Positions 54,150 through 64,000 of a DNA stretch of 64,000 nt are shown here, in pieces; the first letter of the stretch is position 1, and each line of letters starts with the position of its first letter. The stretch spans positions 1 through 64,000 of the forward strand of contig JAVVLW010001350.1 of assembly GCA_034401795.1 (NCBI GenBank), written 5' to 3'. This stretch comes from Chaetoderma sp. LZ-2023a. Taxonomy: Eukaryota > Mollusca > Caudofoveata > Chaetodermatida > Chaetodermatidae. Below the pieces are notes generated by a model. The model saw only the letters and a program-made list of their open reading frames with translations. It had not been told where the DNA came from and did not search any database. A program made the position numbers and the translations under genes.

Positions 54150-54740
54150 AAGGTATGTACTGGTTAGGAGCTCCATCCCATAAAACAGGTTTTGAAGCTT
54201 GTGGCTGCCATTGCATTGCTGGGAAGGCTGTTCCAGATTCAGATTGCTGTTGGAAAGAAGAAGTGAGGCTTGGTGTCCGTTCTAGAATATGGTACCATTA
54301 GTCTGTGATGTATTCAACTTTAACGATGCCAGTGGATGATCGGGTTGACTCTAGGGTGGACCTCAACAAGGCTGTATGATTTTGTAGATCATGATAGCCT
54401 TGGCTTGGTCCCTGCACCCTTGGAGTAGTTCAAGTCCTAGTTCTTCAACGAGAGCTGTGGCGCTTGAGGTCTGGCTGAAATCCCGATATTCTACGTGCCG
54501 ATCATCACTGTACCATCTCAATGTCTCACAAGTGGATGCATATTCTAAGCTGGGATGTACAGTGTCTGTATTTTGGCTGGACAGCCCTTTAAGTTGCTGT
54601 ATACAAAGGCACTTGTCCAGTTGGCTTTGGCTGTGATGGATTGTATATGTTTTTTCCACTCAAGATCATTTGTAAATGTCAGGCTGAGGTACTTGGTGTA
54701 CACCGATCTTGGCCGCCGTAGGATCTTGGCCGCTAGTATA
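54150..54740 (-). pseudogene. Decayed LINE (non-LTR retrotransposon) C-terminal fragment
   Basis: On the minus strand: KYLSLTFTNDLEWKKHIQSI, then NLKGCPAKIQTLY, HPSLEYAST and DQAKAIMIYKI, the RT connection region and the LEYAS..YKI tail common in Jockey/CR1/L2-type LINEs. It is out of frame in several places. It differs in type and orientation from the LINE at 4637-5462. Confidence 0.72.
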
Positions 54741-56220
54741 CCGATCTTGGCCGCTAGTATACTGATCTTGGTCGACTGGTCTATCTAGTATTCTATATAT
54801 CTATGTTTTGTTTATGCCTATGTTTGGGTGACGATATACCTTTCAGATATATCGATATACCTGTTGTTCCTATTTCTATCTTTTCTATCATCTGTTTCCT
54901 ATGTTTCAGGTAATTGAATCTTGAATGGTTAACTGATGGCTAGCTGACGGCTTAACGTAATCCGGAAACATTGGCTGTTACGATTTTGAGCGATAAAGCC
55001 GATTGATACTAAAAGCCGGATCGGCGAAAACAACGGAATTTAAGTAGCAATGGCGAAACAAGTTCAGCGGTTAAAAAAAGTAACTTTGTAGACTACATAA
55101 ATTCTGTGATCATTTAATTTTGTAAAGCCGTGTTTAAATTAAAAACCGTTTTGAAATATAAATGAATCCAATCCGTACGAATACAATTTTTGAACCAAAT
55201 ATATTTTGTTGTATTTGTATCTTAAATCTTAGAATTCAGAAAGGTTTAGTTTATTTCCTATATTTCTTGACAAGATCGGACACGTATTCAATGTTCGAAT
55301 CGAATTAATAATGTTCTAATCTGCAAGCGTTTCAGAAAATCGCTAAAAATGATGAAAGTAGGCTACTAATACGAAAAATTAAAATTTTTAATTTCGAATT
55401 TAGAATGGTTTAAGTCCAAAATATATGAAATTTTGCTTTTTCTATGGTCAAGAGCTCGTTACAGAATGATCCATCTCTGGGACATACGCATGTGCTTGCG
55501 TCGTCCTTCTAGGTAACACGCGTTCTCATTGGTCAAGCGTTCTCATTGGCCCCAGTTGTATTCGACGTGTTTACGTAACTGTCTGTCCATGGGGTGTGTG
55601 ACAATACGGCTTCCCGTAATTATAGAGCGCAATTATTCCACTTAACCACGGGTGTTGTTACAGCAGACAAGCCACAAAACAAGGTGTTGTCTTAAAGCAA
55701 AATTCTGATTTTATCTTATACTTGGCACCGAAACACAGCAATAACTTTCACCAACATTCTGCGGTGGTTGTAGTTACAACTCTTGCGCGCAGATGGTGGT
55801 TCTTACTTTATGCATACTTGACACATTTTATTAATGGCTGCACCACAATCAGCGCTACCAACTCACAATCATAAATATCACTGACCCCAGCCTATAAAGA
55901 CCACACTGAAGAAGTTGCCTGTAATGGTGGTTCTTATAACAGCATGAACTTTATTATCGAACCACGCACCTTTAAGATCCACAATCATCTGTACCATCTT
56001 TAAAGCATGAGAAATGGTTAAGTGGACCACTCGCGTGGTGGTTCTAAAAAACATTCATACAGTTTCATATATACAATATATATGATGTACATATTGACAG
56101 TATCTACAAAAATTAACACATTTTACTTACCAACTAAACAGCAGTCATTTCGATGTATCAATAATAAGGGAGATTACTCTGGATAGGTTTAGTGACAATC
56201 GAAATAAACTATCCAGATTT
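54741..56220. other. Intron 1 DNA with a possible CCAAT-box cluster
   Basis: No gene. Two inverted CCAAT boxes (TCTCATTGGTCAAGC, TCTCATTGGCCCC) lie at 55525-55555, followed by TTTACGTAAC. This could be a promoter for a plus-strand transcript including the tandem exons at 56371, but nothing else supports it. Confidence 0.35.
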
Positions 56221-56370
56221 ATCGTCACACTTCATCATCGTCATTGTCATCACACGTTATCTGTAGATATTATTATGTCTGGGTATCGCTATCGCATACA
56301 TTGCCATCATCATCGGCGACACGTTATCATCAACATCGTTAACGAGATTATCATCATTACTTTTTTTTAG

Positions 56371-56442
56371 GTGCTCCTGATGTTGAAGAATTGGAAGAGG
56401 CGGTTGTCGCAGACGTCTTTCTTCCAGATCTTCAAGCGCCAG
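56371..56442 (+). CDS. Candidate 72-nt exon, array unit 1
   Basis: Between TTTTTTTTAG and GTATTAAG. With phase 1 on both sides it reads APDVEELEEAVVADVF then LPDLQAPG, so any number of units can be joined in frame. Acidic, with hydrophobic spacing; unknown function. Whether it is transcribed is unknown. Confidence 0.4.
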
Positions 56443-56630
56443 GTATTAAGCATACATACACGTATATTATTATCGTCATCGTCGTCACACTTCATCATCG
56501 TCATTGTCGTCACACGTTATCTGTAGATATTATTATGTCTGGCTATCGCTATCGCATACATTGCCATCATCATCGGCGACACATTATCATCAACATCGTT
56601 AACGAGATTATCATCATTACTTTTTTTTAG

Positions 56631-56702
56631 GTGCCCCTGATGTTGAAGAATTGGAAGAGGCGGTTGTCGCAGACGTCTTTCTTCCAGATCTTCAAGCGCC
56701 AG
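56631..56702 (+). CDS. Candidate 72-nt exon, array unit 2
   Basis: Same as unit 1 except GCCCCT for GCTCCT, a synonymous change; acceptor and donor intact. Confidence 0.4.
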
Positions 56703-56890
56703 GTATTAAGCATACATACACGTATATTATTATCGTCATCGTCGTCACACTTCATCATCGTCATTGTCGTCACACGTTATCTGTAGATATTATTATGTCT
56801 GGCTATCGCTATCGCATACATTGCCATCATCATCGGCGACACATTATCATCAACATCGTTAACGAGATTATCATCATTACTTTTTTTTAG

Positions 56891-56962
56891 GTGCTCCTGA
56901 TGTTGAAGAATTGGAAGAGGCGGTTGTCGCAGACATCTTTCTTCCAGATCTTCAAGCGCCAG
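56891..56962 (+). CDS. Candidate 72-nt exon, array unit 3
   Basis: Same as unit 1 except ATC for GTC (Val to Ile, conservative); splice sites intact. Confidence 0.4.
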
Positions 56963-57150
56963 GTATTAAGCATACATACACGTATATTATTATCGTCATC
57001 GTCGTCACACTTCATCATCGTCATTGTCGTCACACGTTATCTGTAGATATTATTATGTCTGGCTATCGCTATCGCATACATTGCCATCATCATCGGCGAC
57101 ACATTATCATCAACATCGTTAACGAGATTATCATCATTACTTTTTTTTAG

Positions 57151-57222
57151 GTGCTCCTGATGTTGAAGAATTGGAAGAGGCGGTTGTCGCAGACGTCTTT
57201 CTTCCAGATCTTCAAGCGCCAG
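57151..57222 (+). CDS. Candidate 72-nt exon, array unit 4 (donor lost)
   Basis: The coding core equals unit 1, but the donor reads GGATTAAG instead of GTATTAAG, so this unit could not be spliced normally. Confidence 0.35.
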
Positions 57223-57410
57223 GGATTAAGCATACATACACGTATATTATTATCGTCATCGTCGTCACACTTCATCATCGTCATTGTCGTCACACATTAT
57301 CTGTAGATATTATTATGTCTGGCTATCGCTATCGCATACATTGCCATCATCATCGGCGACACATTATCATCAACATCGTTAACGAGATTATCATCATTAC
57401 TTTTTTTTAG

Positions 57411-57454
57411 GTGCTCCTGATGTTGAAGAATTGGAAGAGGCGGTTGTCGCAGAC
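57411..57454 (+). pseudogene. Candidate exon, array unit 5, cut by DIRS family D
   Basis: The first 44 nt of the core (to GTCGCAGAC) are followed directly by the DIRS left end TGCAGGAAATG. The rest of the unit should lie beyond the right end of the element, outside the window. Confidence 0.6.
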
Positions 57455-57700
57455 TGCAGGAAATGTCAATTTCCCTTTCTCCGAGATCTAACAATACTCA
57501 CCATTCTGTTACTTCTGATATACAGATGGCCCTGACAGCGGCTCTAGGATTATAGACTTAGAAAGCTTTACCGACTCCTGGGAACCGGGTACTCGGCTCC
57601 CAACTGCTGAGTACCCGTTTACCATAGAGCTCATATTGTTTGCATAGCCACCAAACAAGAGAAAACTATGGCTTGCCTCCGTGGGGCTGGGAGGCTGGGT

Positions 57701-57804
57701 CCGTAACAGAATGGTGAGTATTGTTAGATCTTGGAGAAAGGGAAATTGACATTTCCTGCATTCTCCTTCGATCAATACTCACCATTCTGTTACTTCTGAT
57801 ATAC
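57701..57804 (-). repeat. Internal complementary region of DIRS family D
   Basis: GTAACAGAATGGTGAGTATT..GACATTTCCTGCA complements 57455-57520; TTCTCCTTCGATCAATACTC..CTGATATAC should complement the unseen right terminus. Confidence 0.85.
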
Positions 57805-58306
57805 ACCAGATTTGATCAGTAACCTGGTGGGAAGGGGCAAGCCATAAATGCTAATTTTGCCCCTTGGAGAAAGATTTTAGACTTCAAACTTGACTAACGG
57901 AGACCTAAAAGGACCGTCACGTTCACGGAACCGAATCACATTCGCGTCACAGCCCCCCCCCCCCCTTTTTCCTCATAAGAAAAGGGAGAGAACAAACGAA
58001 CATGTATCTCGCCTGAAAACACAAATATGCCAAGAGGGTTAACTACTCCCTGCATATTCCATGTATTAGCCTGGGAATGAGCATGAATATATAAGATGAA
58101 TGAACATGATACATATACATAATACAAAAACTCTCACTTATTGAATTACCTTATGATAATTGGACTTCAGACGTACCGCCTCCAACCATTCACCGGTTCG
58201 GCCATCAGTGACACAATCTGGTTGACATCCTCTCGTCTGACCATGCCTGCTTTAGGTTCTTTTCTTACCAAAGTGAAAAAAGGGTGAAGAGCAGTGTGGT
58301 CACTAA
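57805..58306. other. 3' untranslated part of DIRS family D
   Basis: No gene; a run of C near 57953-57964. Confidence 0.6.
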
Positions 58307-59425
58307 CTATCGTTTCAAAACAGCTAAAGCGAGTGGATTGGCTGAGTCTGACACATCCCTCATATAGTAATCCGTGAATGAGGACTCACAGTGCCATTGT
58401 GCAACGGCCAATGATGTCCTCTAACGGAACACCATTGTAAAGGGCGGTCGAGGCGGCTATTCCTCTGACATCGTGTGCCCTTACCCCTTGCACCTGGTGC
58501 CCAGTCGCCATCTCGTGAGTAGTCTGAATGCATTCGACCACCCAACGAGAGATAGTATCCATGGATGCGGCGCCATAAGGCTTTTTATGGCAGATCCACA
58601 GATGTCTATCGTTCGACCGTAACGAGTCAGTCCGTTTCTTGTACTTAGTCAAAGCACGGACCGGGCACCAGACACTGGCATCACGATCAAACCTAGTTAA
58701 CTTCGGTATAATGATCGGTTTGCCGGGATATCTCAAAGATTGGTTCTTTGACATAAACTCTGCTCTTGGCAGAAGACGCAGACCTTCTCCAGAAACAATA
58801 AATCGGTTCCTCTCTGCCGAAAGCGCATGGATCTCACTGCGCCTTCTAGCTGAGGAAGCTGCCACTAGAAAGACCGCCTTTAGAGTCAAATGCTTTAGAC
58901 TAGCCGAACGCAACGGTTCGAAAGGGTGCTTGGCCAGTACATTAAGCACTAAAGATAGACTCCAGGCTGGAATGACTACCGGTTGTCTCGGGCGGAGATT
59001 GCTCATTCCCTTCAACATCACATTTAACTGGGCCACCTCTGGACTATCCCTGTTGGCTAGACAAGGGATAACTGATGCCAAAGCTGACTTGTATCCAGCA
59101 ACTGTGACGGGAGCTAGTCCTGAAAAGAACAGCTCACAGAGAAAGTCTGCTATTTGCTGAATAGTAGATTGAAAGGTATCAATACCCTTTTCTTCACATC
59201 AGTCTGCAAATCTGTTAACCGTGTTGTTATATGACTTGAAGGTTGACCTCCTTCTCGCAGCCGCGATGAAATCAGCAGCCTGTCGAGAAAAGCCTTCCGA
59301 CGTGGAACGTTGTTTGATAACATCCACGCAGTCAATTTGAACATTTCGGGACGCTCGTGTAGGAAGCGTCCATTGGCCTGGGAGATTATGTTCGGAATCT
59401 CGGGCAACTGCACAGGATTTTCCAC
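58307..59425 (-). pseudogene. Tyrosine recombinase of DIRS family D, broken
   Basis: Landmarks: QIDCVDVIKQRSTSEGFSRQ, AARRRSTFKSYNNTVNRFAD, SARRRSEIHALSAERNRF, AHDVRGIA (HxxR), then after a one-base frameshift near 58413 AQWHCESSFTDYYMRD with the Tyr. A TGA follows RFAD near 59206 where families A and B have Trp (FAEWC). These two lesions, plus none else obvious, separate it from a functional gene. Confidence 0.88.
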
Positions 59426-61325
59426 CAGCAGATCTAGAAGATCCGTGAACCACGCCCTGCTCGGCTAATACGGCGCTATTAGCAGGACCAGACACGGTTC
59501 CTCCCTGACCTTCACCAATACCTTCGGTAGAAGAATGGTGGGTGGGTACGCGTAAGCGTGCATCCCTCTCCAGCTTATCGCCAGAGCGTCTGTATCGACG
59601 GCATTTGGATCTGGAATCGGCGAGACATATGTCATGATTTGAGCATTTTCCTTTGTGGCGAACAAGTCCACGTTGGGTTTGCCCCAATGCTCGAAGATCC
59701 GTCGCAGAACCGGAGGGTTGAGGGACCATTCTGTTGGCAAGATTCTCTGTCTGCGAGACAAAGCATCCGCCAGAATGTTCAATCGGCCAGGAATATGAGC
59801 TGCTTTCAAAACAAACGAGTAATTCCTGCACCATTGAATCAAGTGCCACACCCTGATACACAGAGTGGGCGACCTGGTCCCGCCGTGGCGATTTATATAT
59901 GATACTATTGTCGAATTGTCCGACCGTATCAATATCACCTTGCCCCTGATCATCGGAAGGAACTCTTCCAACGCCAGTTCCACTGCCATCATTTCCAACA
60001 GATTGATATGCAGCTGACACTCCGGGAGAGTCCATGTGCCCGAGACCTGGTGTTCTCCCAGGCAGGCACCCCACCCTTCCAGCGATGCATCCGTGTAGAT
60101 GGACAGCTGGGGGTGGGGTAGGTGCAGCGAAAACCCCTAATAGGAGATTCTGACACTGTTTCCACCATAGAAGATGTGATATTATCGGCTCCAAAACTGG
60201 CACCAGTTTTGACAGGGGTTCTGTTCTCTGTTTCCACAGAGACATCAGATACAACTGGATAGGCCTTCGCATTAGAGCAGCGTACGGGATAACCTGCTCC
60301 ATGGAGACCATCATGCCCAGCATCTGAAGGAACCGCCTCGCCTGAATGTGGTTTCCCACTCGAAAACTCTTGAGGATGGCTAACAGAGACACCACTCTGG
60401 GCTCTGACGGATAAACCCTGCCCTCCTCGAGGTCGAATCGCATCCCCAAATAAACGAAATGTTGAGTGGGCGTCAACTCGGATTTCTCCTCGTTGACTAT
60501 CCAGCCTAGATCTGAAAGTAACTTCAGAGTCAGAGCAGTATCCACGTTCAACCTGGCTGCCGAGTCTGCCTTGAGCAGCCAGTCGTCTATGTAGGTGTGT
60601 AGCGCCACGTTCTCTTTTCTGAGAAACGCTGTCACCGCAAGGACCACTCTTGTGAAAACCCTCGGAGCTGTCGACAGGCCAAACGGGAGAACTGTAAACT
60701 CCCATACTTGATTCTGAAACGCAAATCTCCGAAACCTGTGCCAACTCCGATTCATAGGAATGTGGAAATATGCATCTTTCAGATCGATCGATACACACCA
60801 CATTCCTTTCCTCAATCCCGCCATTACCGACCTCTGCGTTTCCATCTGGAACCGAGGCGTATGGATAAACCAATTTAATGGCCTGAGATTGAGTATGGGT
60901 CTCCATCCCCCTGTGTTCTTGGGGACAAGGAACATGTTTGAATAGAAGCCTGGAGTGTTCCGGTTTGCTGGTTTTATTGCTCCCTTCAGAAACAAACCCG
61001 ACACTTCCTTTTGAATGGCTTCTAACTTGTCTGGCTCCCTTGGTACGGGTGTCCAGACAGGTGCCAAAGACAGATTTTGTGGTGGAAAGTCCCACCACTC
61101 CGGCATGTAACCCTGGGATAACCATCCCAGGACCAGACTGTCTGACGTCACACCTCGCCAGGCCTCGACGAAACGCATGAGCCTTCCACCCACCATAGAC
61201 GCCTCGACGTCTAACGGGGTTGTCCGGCTCGCAGTCCGCCCCCCCCTCTTTCTTAACGAGAGAGACTGAGAACCATTTCGTTCTAGGCACGACGGGTATA
61301 ACTGGCACCACTGTTCCTGTCGCAC
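59150..61325 (-). pseudogene. RT-RNase H-DIRS domain of family D, broken
   Basis: RT is open from 61325: GGWRPILNLRPLNWFIHTP, IDLKDAYFHIPM, LPFGLSTAPRVFTRVV, HTYIDDWLLKAD. A frameshift near 60110 ends it; RNase H and the DIRS domain continue in another frame at 59465-59998 (RSDNSTIVSYINRHGG, HIPGRLNILADALSRR, HWGKPNVDLFATKENA). A TAG after LIAPY replaces the expected Trp, and the tail lies at 59150-59425. By the frameshift, the first frame runs into the recombinase reading frame. Confidence 0.88.
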
Positions 61326-61373
61326 AGGCGCGGTCCAGGCGGATATGAAGGGAGCTTTCGTACCCTCAGCCAG

Positions 61374-63474
61374 TCAGGTACGCTTCGGCCCCTTCTGTCC
61401 GCCCTTTGAGGCCTTACCCTTACCCTTCCCGCCTCTAGGGCGGTCAGGAGCAACATTGGGGAGGGTAGGCGCCTCTACAACCTTCCTGGGCTTCTTCGCC
61501 GGCGGTGGCTCCGAAAACCCAGCTGAAGCAGAAGTCGCAACAGGCCTGGCTTTCGCCTTGCCCTTATGCTTCTTCTGCTTCTTTGAAGGCTGTCCCGTTA
61601 GCGGTTTCCCCACAGCCCCTAGTGCGTGCGCTTGCCGCACTAGCTCTAGCTGTAGGTTTACCGCTAACCGATTCTGCGCGATACTGGCGGTATCCTCTAA
61701 GATGGCCCGCGCTTGGCCACCGAAGATGCTAGGCCCTGTCAGGGGCATCCCAAGAAGACGCTCCCTGACTGCCGTAGCCGGACGCATATGGTCAATGACC
61801 ATTTGCCTCCTGGATTTCGTCACTCGCGCTTGCACCCTTGCCAATGCGTCCATCGACAGCACCAGGCCGTCATTGACACATGAAAGCGCCACAGGTGGCA
61901 CAGGGTGGCCTGCCCCCGCTTCAGCCCACACCTACTGAAGGAGACGATAAGAATGGTTGACAGCGCTCATCGCTGCCCTCACACCCTCATCGCATAGGGA
62001 CAGGACTTCTTCCTGGTGTACCTGAGACTTGTCCACTAGTGCCGGACCGGGGCCACCCGCCACGGCACTCTGGACGCCCAGTACCCATCGGTCATCCTCT
62101 GTGACCGACGGGACTACACCATACCTGTCGTATTCCCCCCACGGAATACGACATCTTGCCCGCACCTCCCTGGAGGCCGCAGGGAGCTGACCATTGGTCA
62201 TCAGTTGTTTGCTATAAATAGCATCCAACAAATCTATGAACCGTGGATCCAGTCCCACTGACTGGATCCGGGCCGCGGGCAAAATCCCTGTCCTAATCGA
62301 CGCAACCGATGGACGGGGCGCATCTTCATCGGCCGTGGCCGAAACCACAGACGGGTCAACCCTGGCTAGCCACGCCAGAGCATCTGACCAATCTACCTCC
62401 GACGAAGACACCCCCGCAAACACATCACCCGTTGACGTGCTCACGGGTCTGCCAGCCACGGCCTCCCGGCAAGGAGCCACAGCTGACACGCCAGGCACTC
62501 CGCTACCACACGGTTCCGCCGCCACCCCATGAAACACTCCGGTCCATGGGGTAGGTCCGCACGGAAAACCGTACGGACCCGTAGCAGTCGCGGAACCATA
62601 GCCGGACACGGGCACCAACGGCACCCGACGTCCGACTGCCGGACCAGGCGAGATAGGTGAGTACCACGCCTGGCCCGGCACACCTGTTCCCGTGACGGCT
62701 GGTGCCAAACCAAGCCGCACGGAACCGGTGCACGGGAACGGATTGGCCTCAGCCACAGGCGGAGCCGCTGACCTGGCTTGCGCCAAACCAGACAAATGGA
62801 GGCCGGTTCCGTCCAGGACGGAATCAACCTCCATATTCTCCACCTGCGGCTTCACGGGCCGCAGCAACCTCTCCTCCTCGGCCTCCTCGTCTTCAGACTC
62901 CGAAGAGTCGTCACTAGATGAGTCAACCGTGGAGCCGTCCTGGCGGATGGCTCACACACCTGATGGACCGGCCACCGCTACTAGACCACCCGGAGGGGGC
63001 CGCAGAGAAACAGAACGGGACTGCCAGGGGGCCGTACGAGACGGCCCCCTCGGTAACCAGTCCAGAATCCTGTCCAAGGACAGGATCCGTACCAGGCATG
63101 GGGAGAAACTGCCCCCCAAGCTTTGGTAGCAGGAACGACACCAGCGTGGGCAGAACGCTATGCAGAAAACCCTGCATAGCCGGACCAAACCACGCCGGCG
63201 GTGCCATCTCCGCCACCTCCAGCTGGGGACGTGGAGCACCCCCACCGGCCGAACCGGGCACTCCACGATTTCCTCTCGGACCGCCTGACCCCGCGTCAGA
63301 CCCAGCCAAGTCCTTCTGGGCAAGGAACTTAACCATCATCTCAACGGACCACACTGCACAAACATTACACCTATGATCAATATTACACAGGGAACACCTA
63401 AAACAGGCATGGTCCTTGAACACGACACAGACAAACTTATGGCATTCGTCACATGATGGCGGGGCTGGCTTGGC
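61374..63474 (-). pseudogene. ORF1 (Gag-like) of DIRS family D, broken
   Basis: From the acceptor-like TTATAG ending at 63475: AKPAPPSCDEC, FKDHACFRCSLC, RCNVC, the same Cys/His order as families A and B. A frameshift near 62940 separates this from 61932-62867 (EVDWSDALAWLARVDPS, GEYDRYGVVPSVTEDDRWVL), and an in-frame TAG at 61932 separates the last part 61374-61931, which has LTGPSIFGGQARAILEDTAS, matching GPGLFGGEGCRHLQET, and a Lys/Gly-rich basic tail. Confidence 0.85.
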
Positions 63475-64000
63475 CTATAACATAAGCACAAACCTACAAT
63501 AAACAAGCGGAACGAGACCCGGATGGAAGGCAGACAAATAATTTTCAAATAATTTGACTCATAAATTAACTGTAACCCTCCCGCAGCCCACCCCACCACG
63601 TTACAACAACGATCGCATTGATTATGACGACAAGAACGAGGCGGGCATTAAACACACCCATAATAGATCCTCCAGGATGTGTAACGGCTCCAGGAATCAT
63701 ATCGCATAGCATTCGGGGTATATTTACTAATCAATATAAATTATACTCCTAACGAAAGCAGCACGATATGTGAAGAAAACAACAAAATGTATAACAAACT
63801 GCTGTATCACACGGTAAAACCGCAGACCACGCATTTACTCAAGAATTTTGAAACCACCGATCATTTTATCGTGATCGCACGTAAACTTGATCATTCTAAA
63901 GTTTCCGGTACCATTTTTAGTACGCAGCACCCAGAACAAGATGCGCGAATTAATGAAAAATTTTCTTCACATAAACATCCGAGCGACCGGGTGTGACGTC
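63475..64000. other. Leader of DIRS family D, up to the window end
   Basis: No recognised gene. A 69-codon plus-strand frame (63787-63996) matches nothing I know. The first ORF1 exon expected from the other families could not be identified. Confidence 0.45.

Larger units (their letters stand above)
56221..57454 (+). repeat. 260-bp tandem array with an exon-like core, 4.75 units
   Basis: Units are almost identical and spaced exactly 260 bp (ATG-containing cores at 56391, 56651, 56911, 57171). Each unit has a pyrimidine run ending TTTTTTTTAG, a 72-nt core and then GTATTAAG. The final unit stops at 57454 where DIRS family D begins. Confidence 0.95.
57455..64000 (-). mobile_element. DIRS-type retrotransposon, family D (right end outside window)
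   Basis: The left terminus TGCAGGAAATGTCAATTTCC with the arm CAATACTCACCATTCTGTTA is reproduced inverted in an ICR at 57701-57804. ORF1, RT-RNase H and recombinase follow on the minus strand in DIRS order, with protein similarity to families A and B but little DNA similarity. The genes carry a few stops and frameshifts, so the copy is recently dead rather than ancient. Its orientation is the same as CDK8. Confidence 0.9.

Noticed and set aside
56391-57410. Four 79-codon frames, one per 260-bp unit
   Set aside because: They run from the exon-like core into the intron-like part (His/Ile-rich low-complexity translation) and end before the next acceptor; the 72-nt core between AG and GT is the better reading.
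52482-57454. CDK8 exon 1 (glycine-loop exon)
   Set aside because: Searched by eye on the minus strand for the GRGTYGHVYKA-type sequence; nothing convincing found, so exon 1 is probably above 64000.
59989-61311. 440-codon frame as an independent protein of family D
   Set aside because: It lies over the RT gene in another frame; treated only as part of the overlapping-frame observation, not as a separate gene.
63787-63996. 69-codon plus-strand frame at the window end
   Set aside because: No recognisable motif, opposite to the DIRS genes, and inside the element's leader.

Overview
This is metazoan genomic DNA. The anchor is a split protein kinase gene on the minus strand: five consecutive coding exons (52406-52481, 51010-51120, 44155-44295, 22146-22203, 20578-20709) splice in phase into the kinase core of CDK8, the Mediator kinase. 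The first exon and the exons after the activation loop are outside the window. DIRS-type tyrosine-recombinase retrotransposons, a Tc1 transposon with long matching inverted ends and several foldback repeats fit a marine invertebrate. The GGACGGA-rich tail and the AGCTCAC..GTGAGCT hairpin near 28.2 kb look mollusc-like to me, but I cannot prove the taxon.

Nearly everything else is mobile or tandem DNA in the CDK8 introns. Region 1-19915 lies beyond exon 6. It is a non-LTR retrotransposon (LINE, plus strand) broken by a DIRS element of family B (1-4636, cut by the window edge) and by one of family A (copy 1, 5463-19531), which itself contains a second, apparently intact family A element (copy 2, 12233-19263). 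Region 22204-44154 (intron 4) holds a CAT/CTG microsatellite, a 1.66-kb Tc1 element with a full transposase, a 157-bp tandem repeat, a duplicated end of exon 4, and a family B DIRS element (28794-44122). That element was invaded by a fragment of a third DIRS family (C), a hAT-like non-autonomous transposon (32483-34379) and a degraded family A DIRS element (copy 3, 37240-44081). Intron 3 (44296-51009) is mostly a 5.6-kb array of a 32-bp unit starting 10 bp from exon 4, plus a 40-bp repeat. Intron 1 (52482 to the window end) holds a decayed LINE, a 260-bp tandem array in which each unit looks like a small phase-compatible exon on the plus strand, and a fourth DIRS family (D, 57455 to beyond the window) inserted in the last unit of that array.

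The DIRS elements share one plan, all on the minus strand: 5' inverted terminal repeat (ITR), leader, ORF1 (Gag-like, with an N-terminal Cys/His metal-binding domain), reverse transcriptase-RNase H plus a DIRS-type downstream domain, tyrosine recombinase, internal complementary region (ICR), 3' ITR. Comparing copies shows details that a single copy would not. A 45-51 nt first coding exon of ORF1 is probably spliced in phase onto the main ORF1 exon. A single UGA separates ORF1 from a very long open frame that runs antiparallel to nothing but over the whole RT gene into the recombinase. The ends carry conserved inverted GTAAGTAT arms, and the ITRs carry an NRF-1-like plus ETS-like motif pair. 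Everything here is read by eye, without searches; coordinates of degraded elements are approximate.
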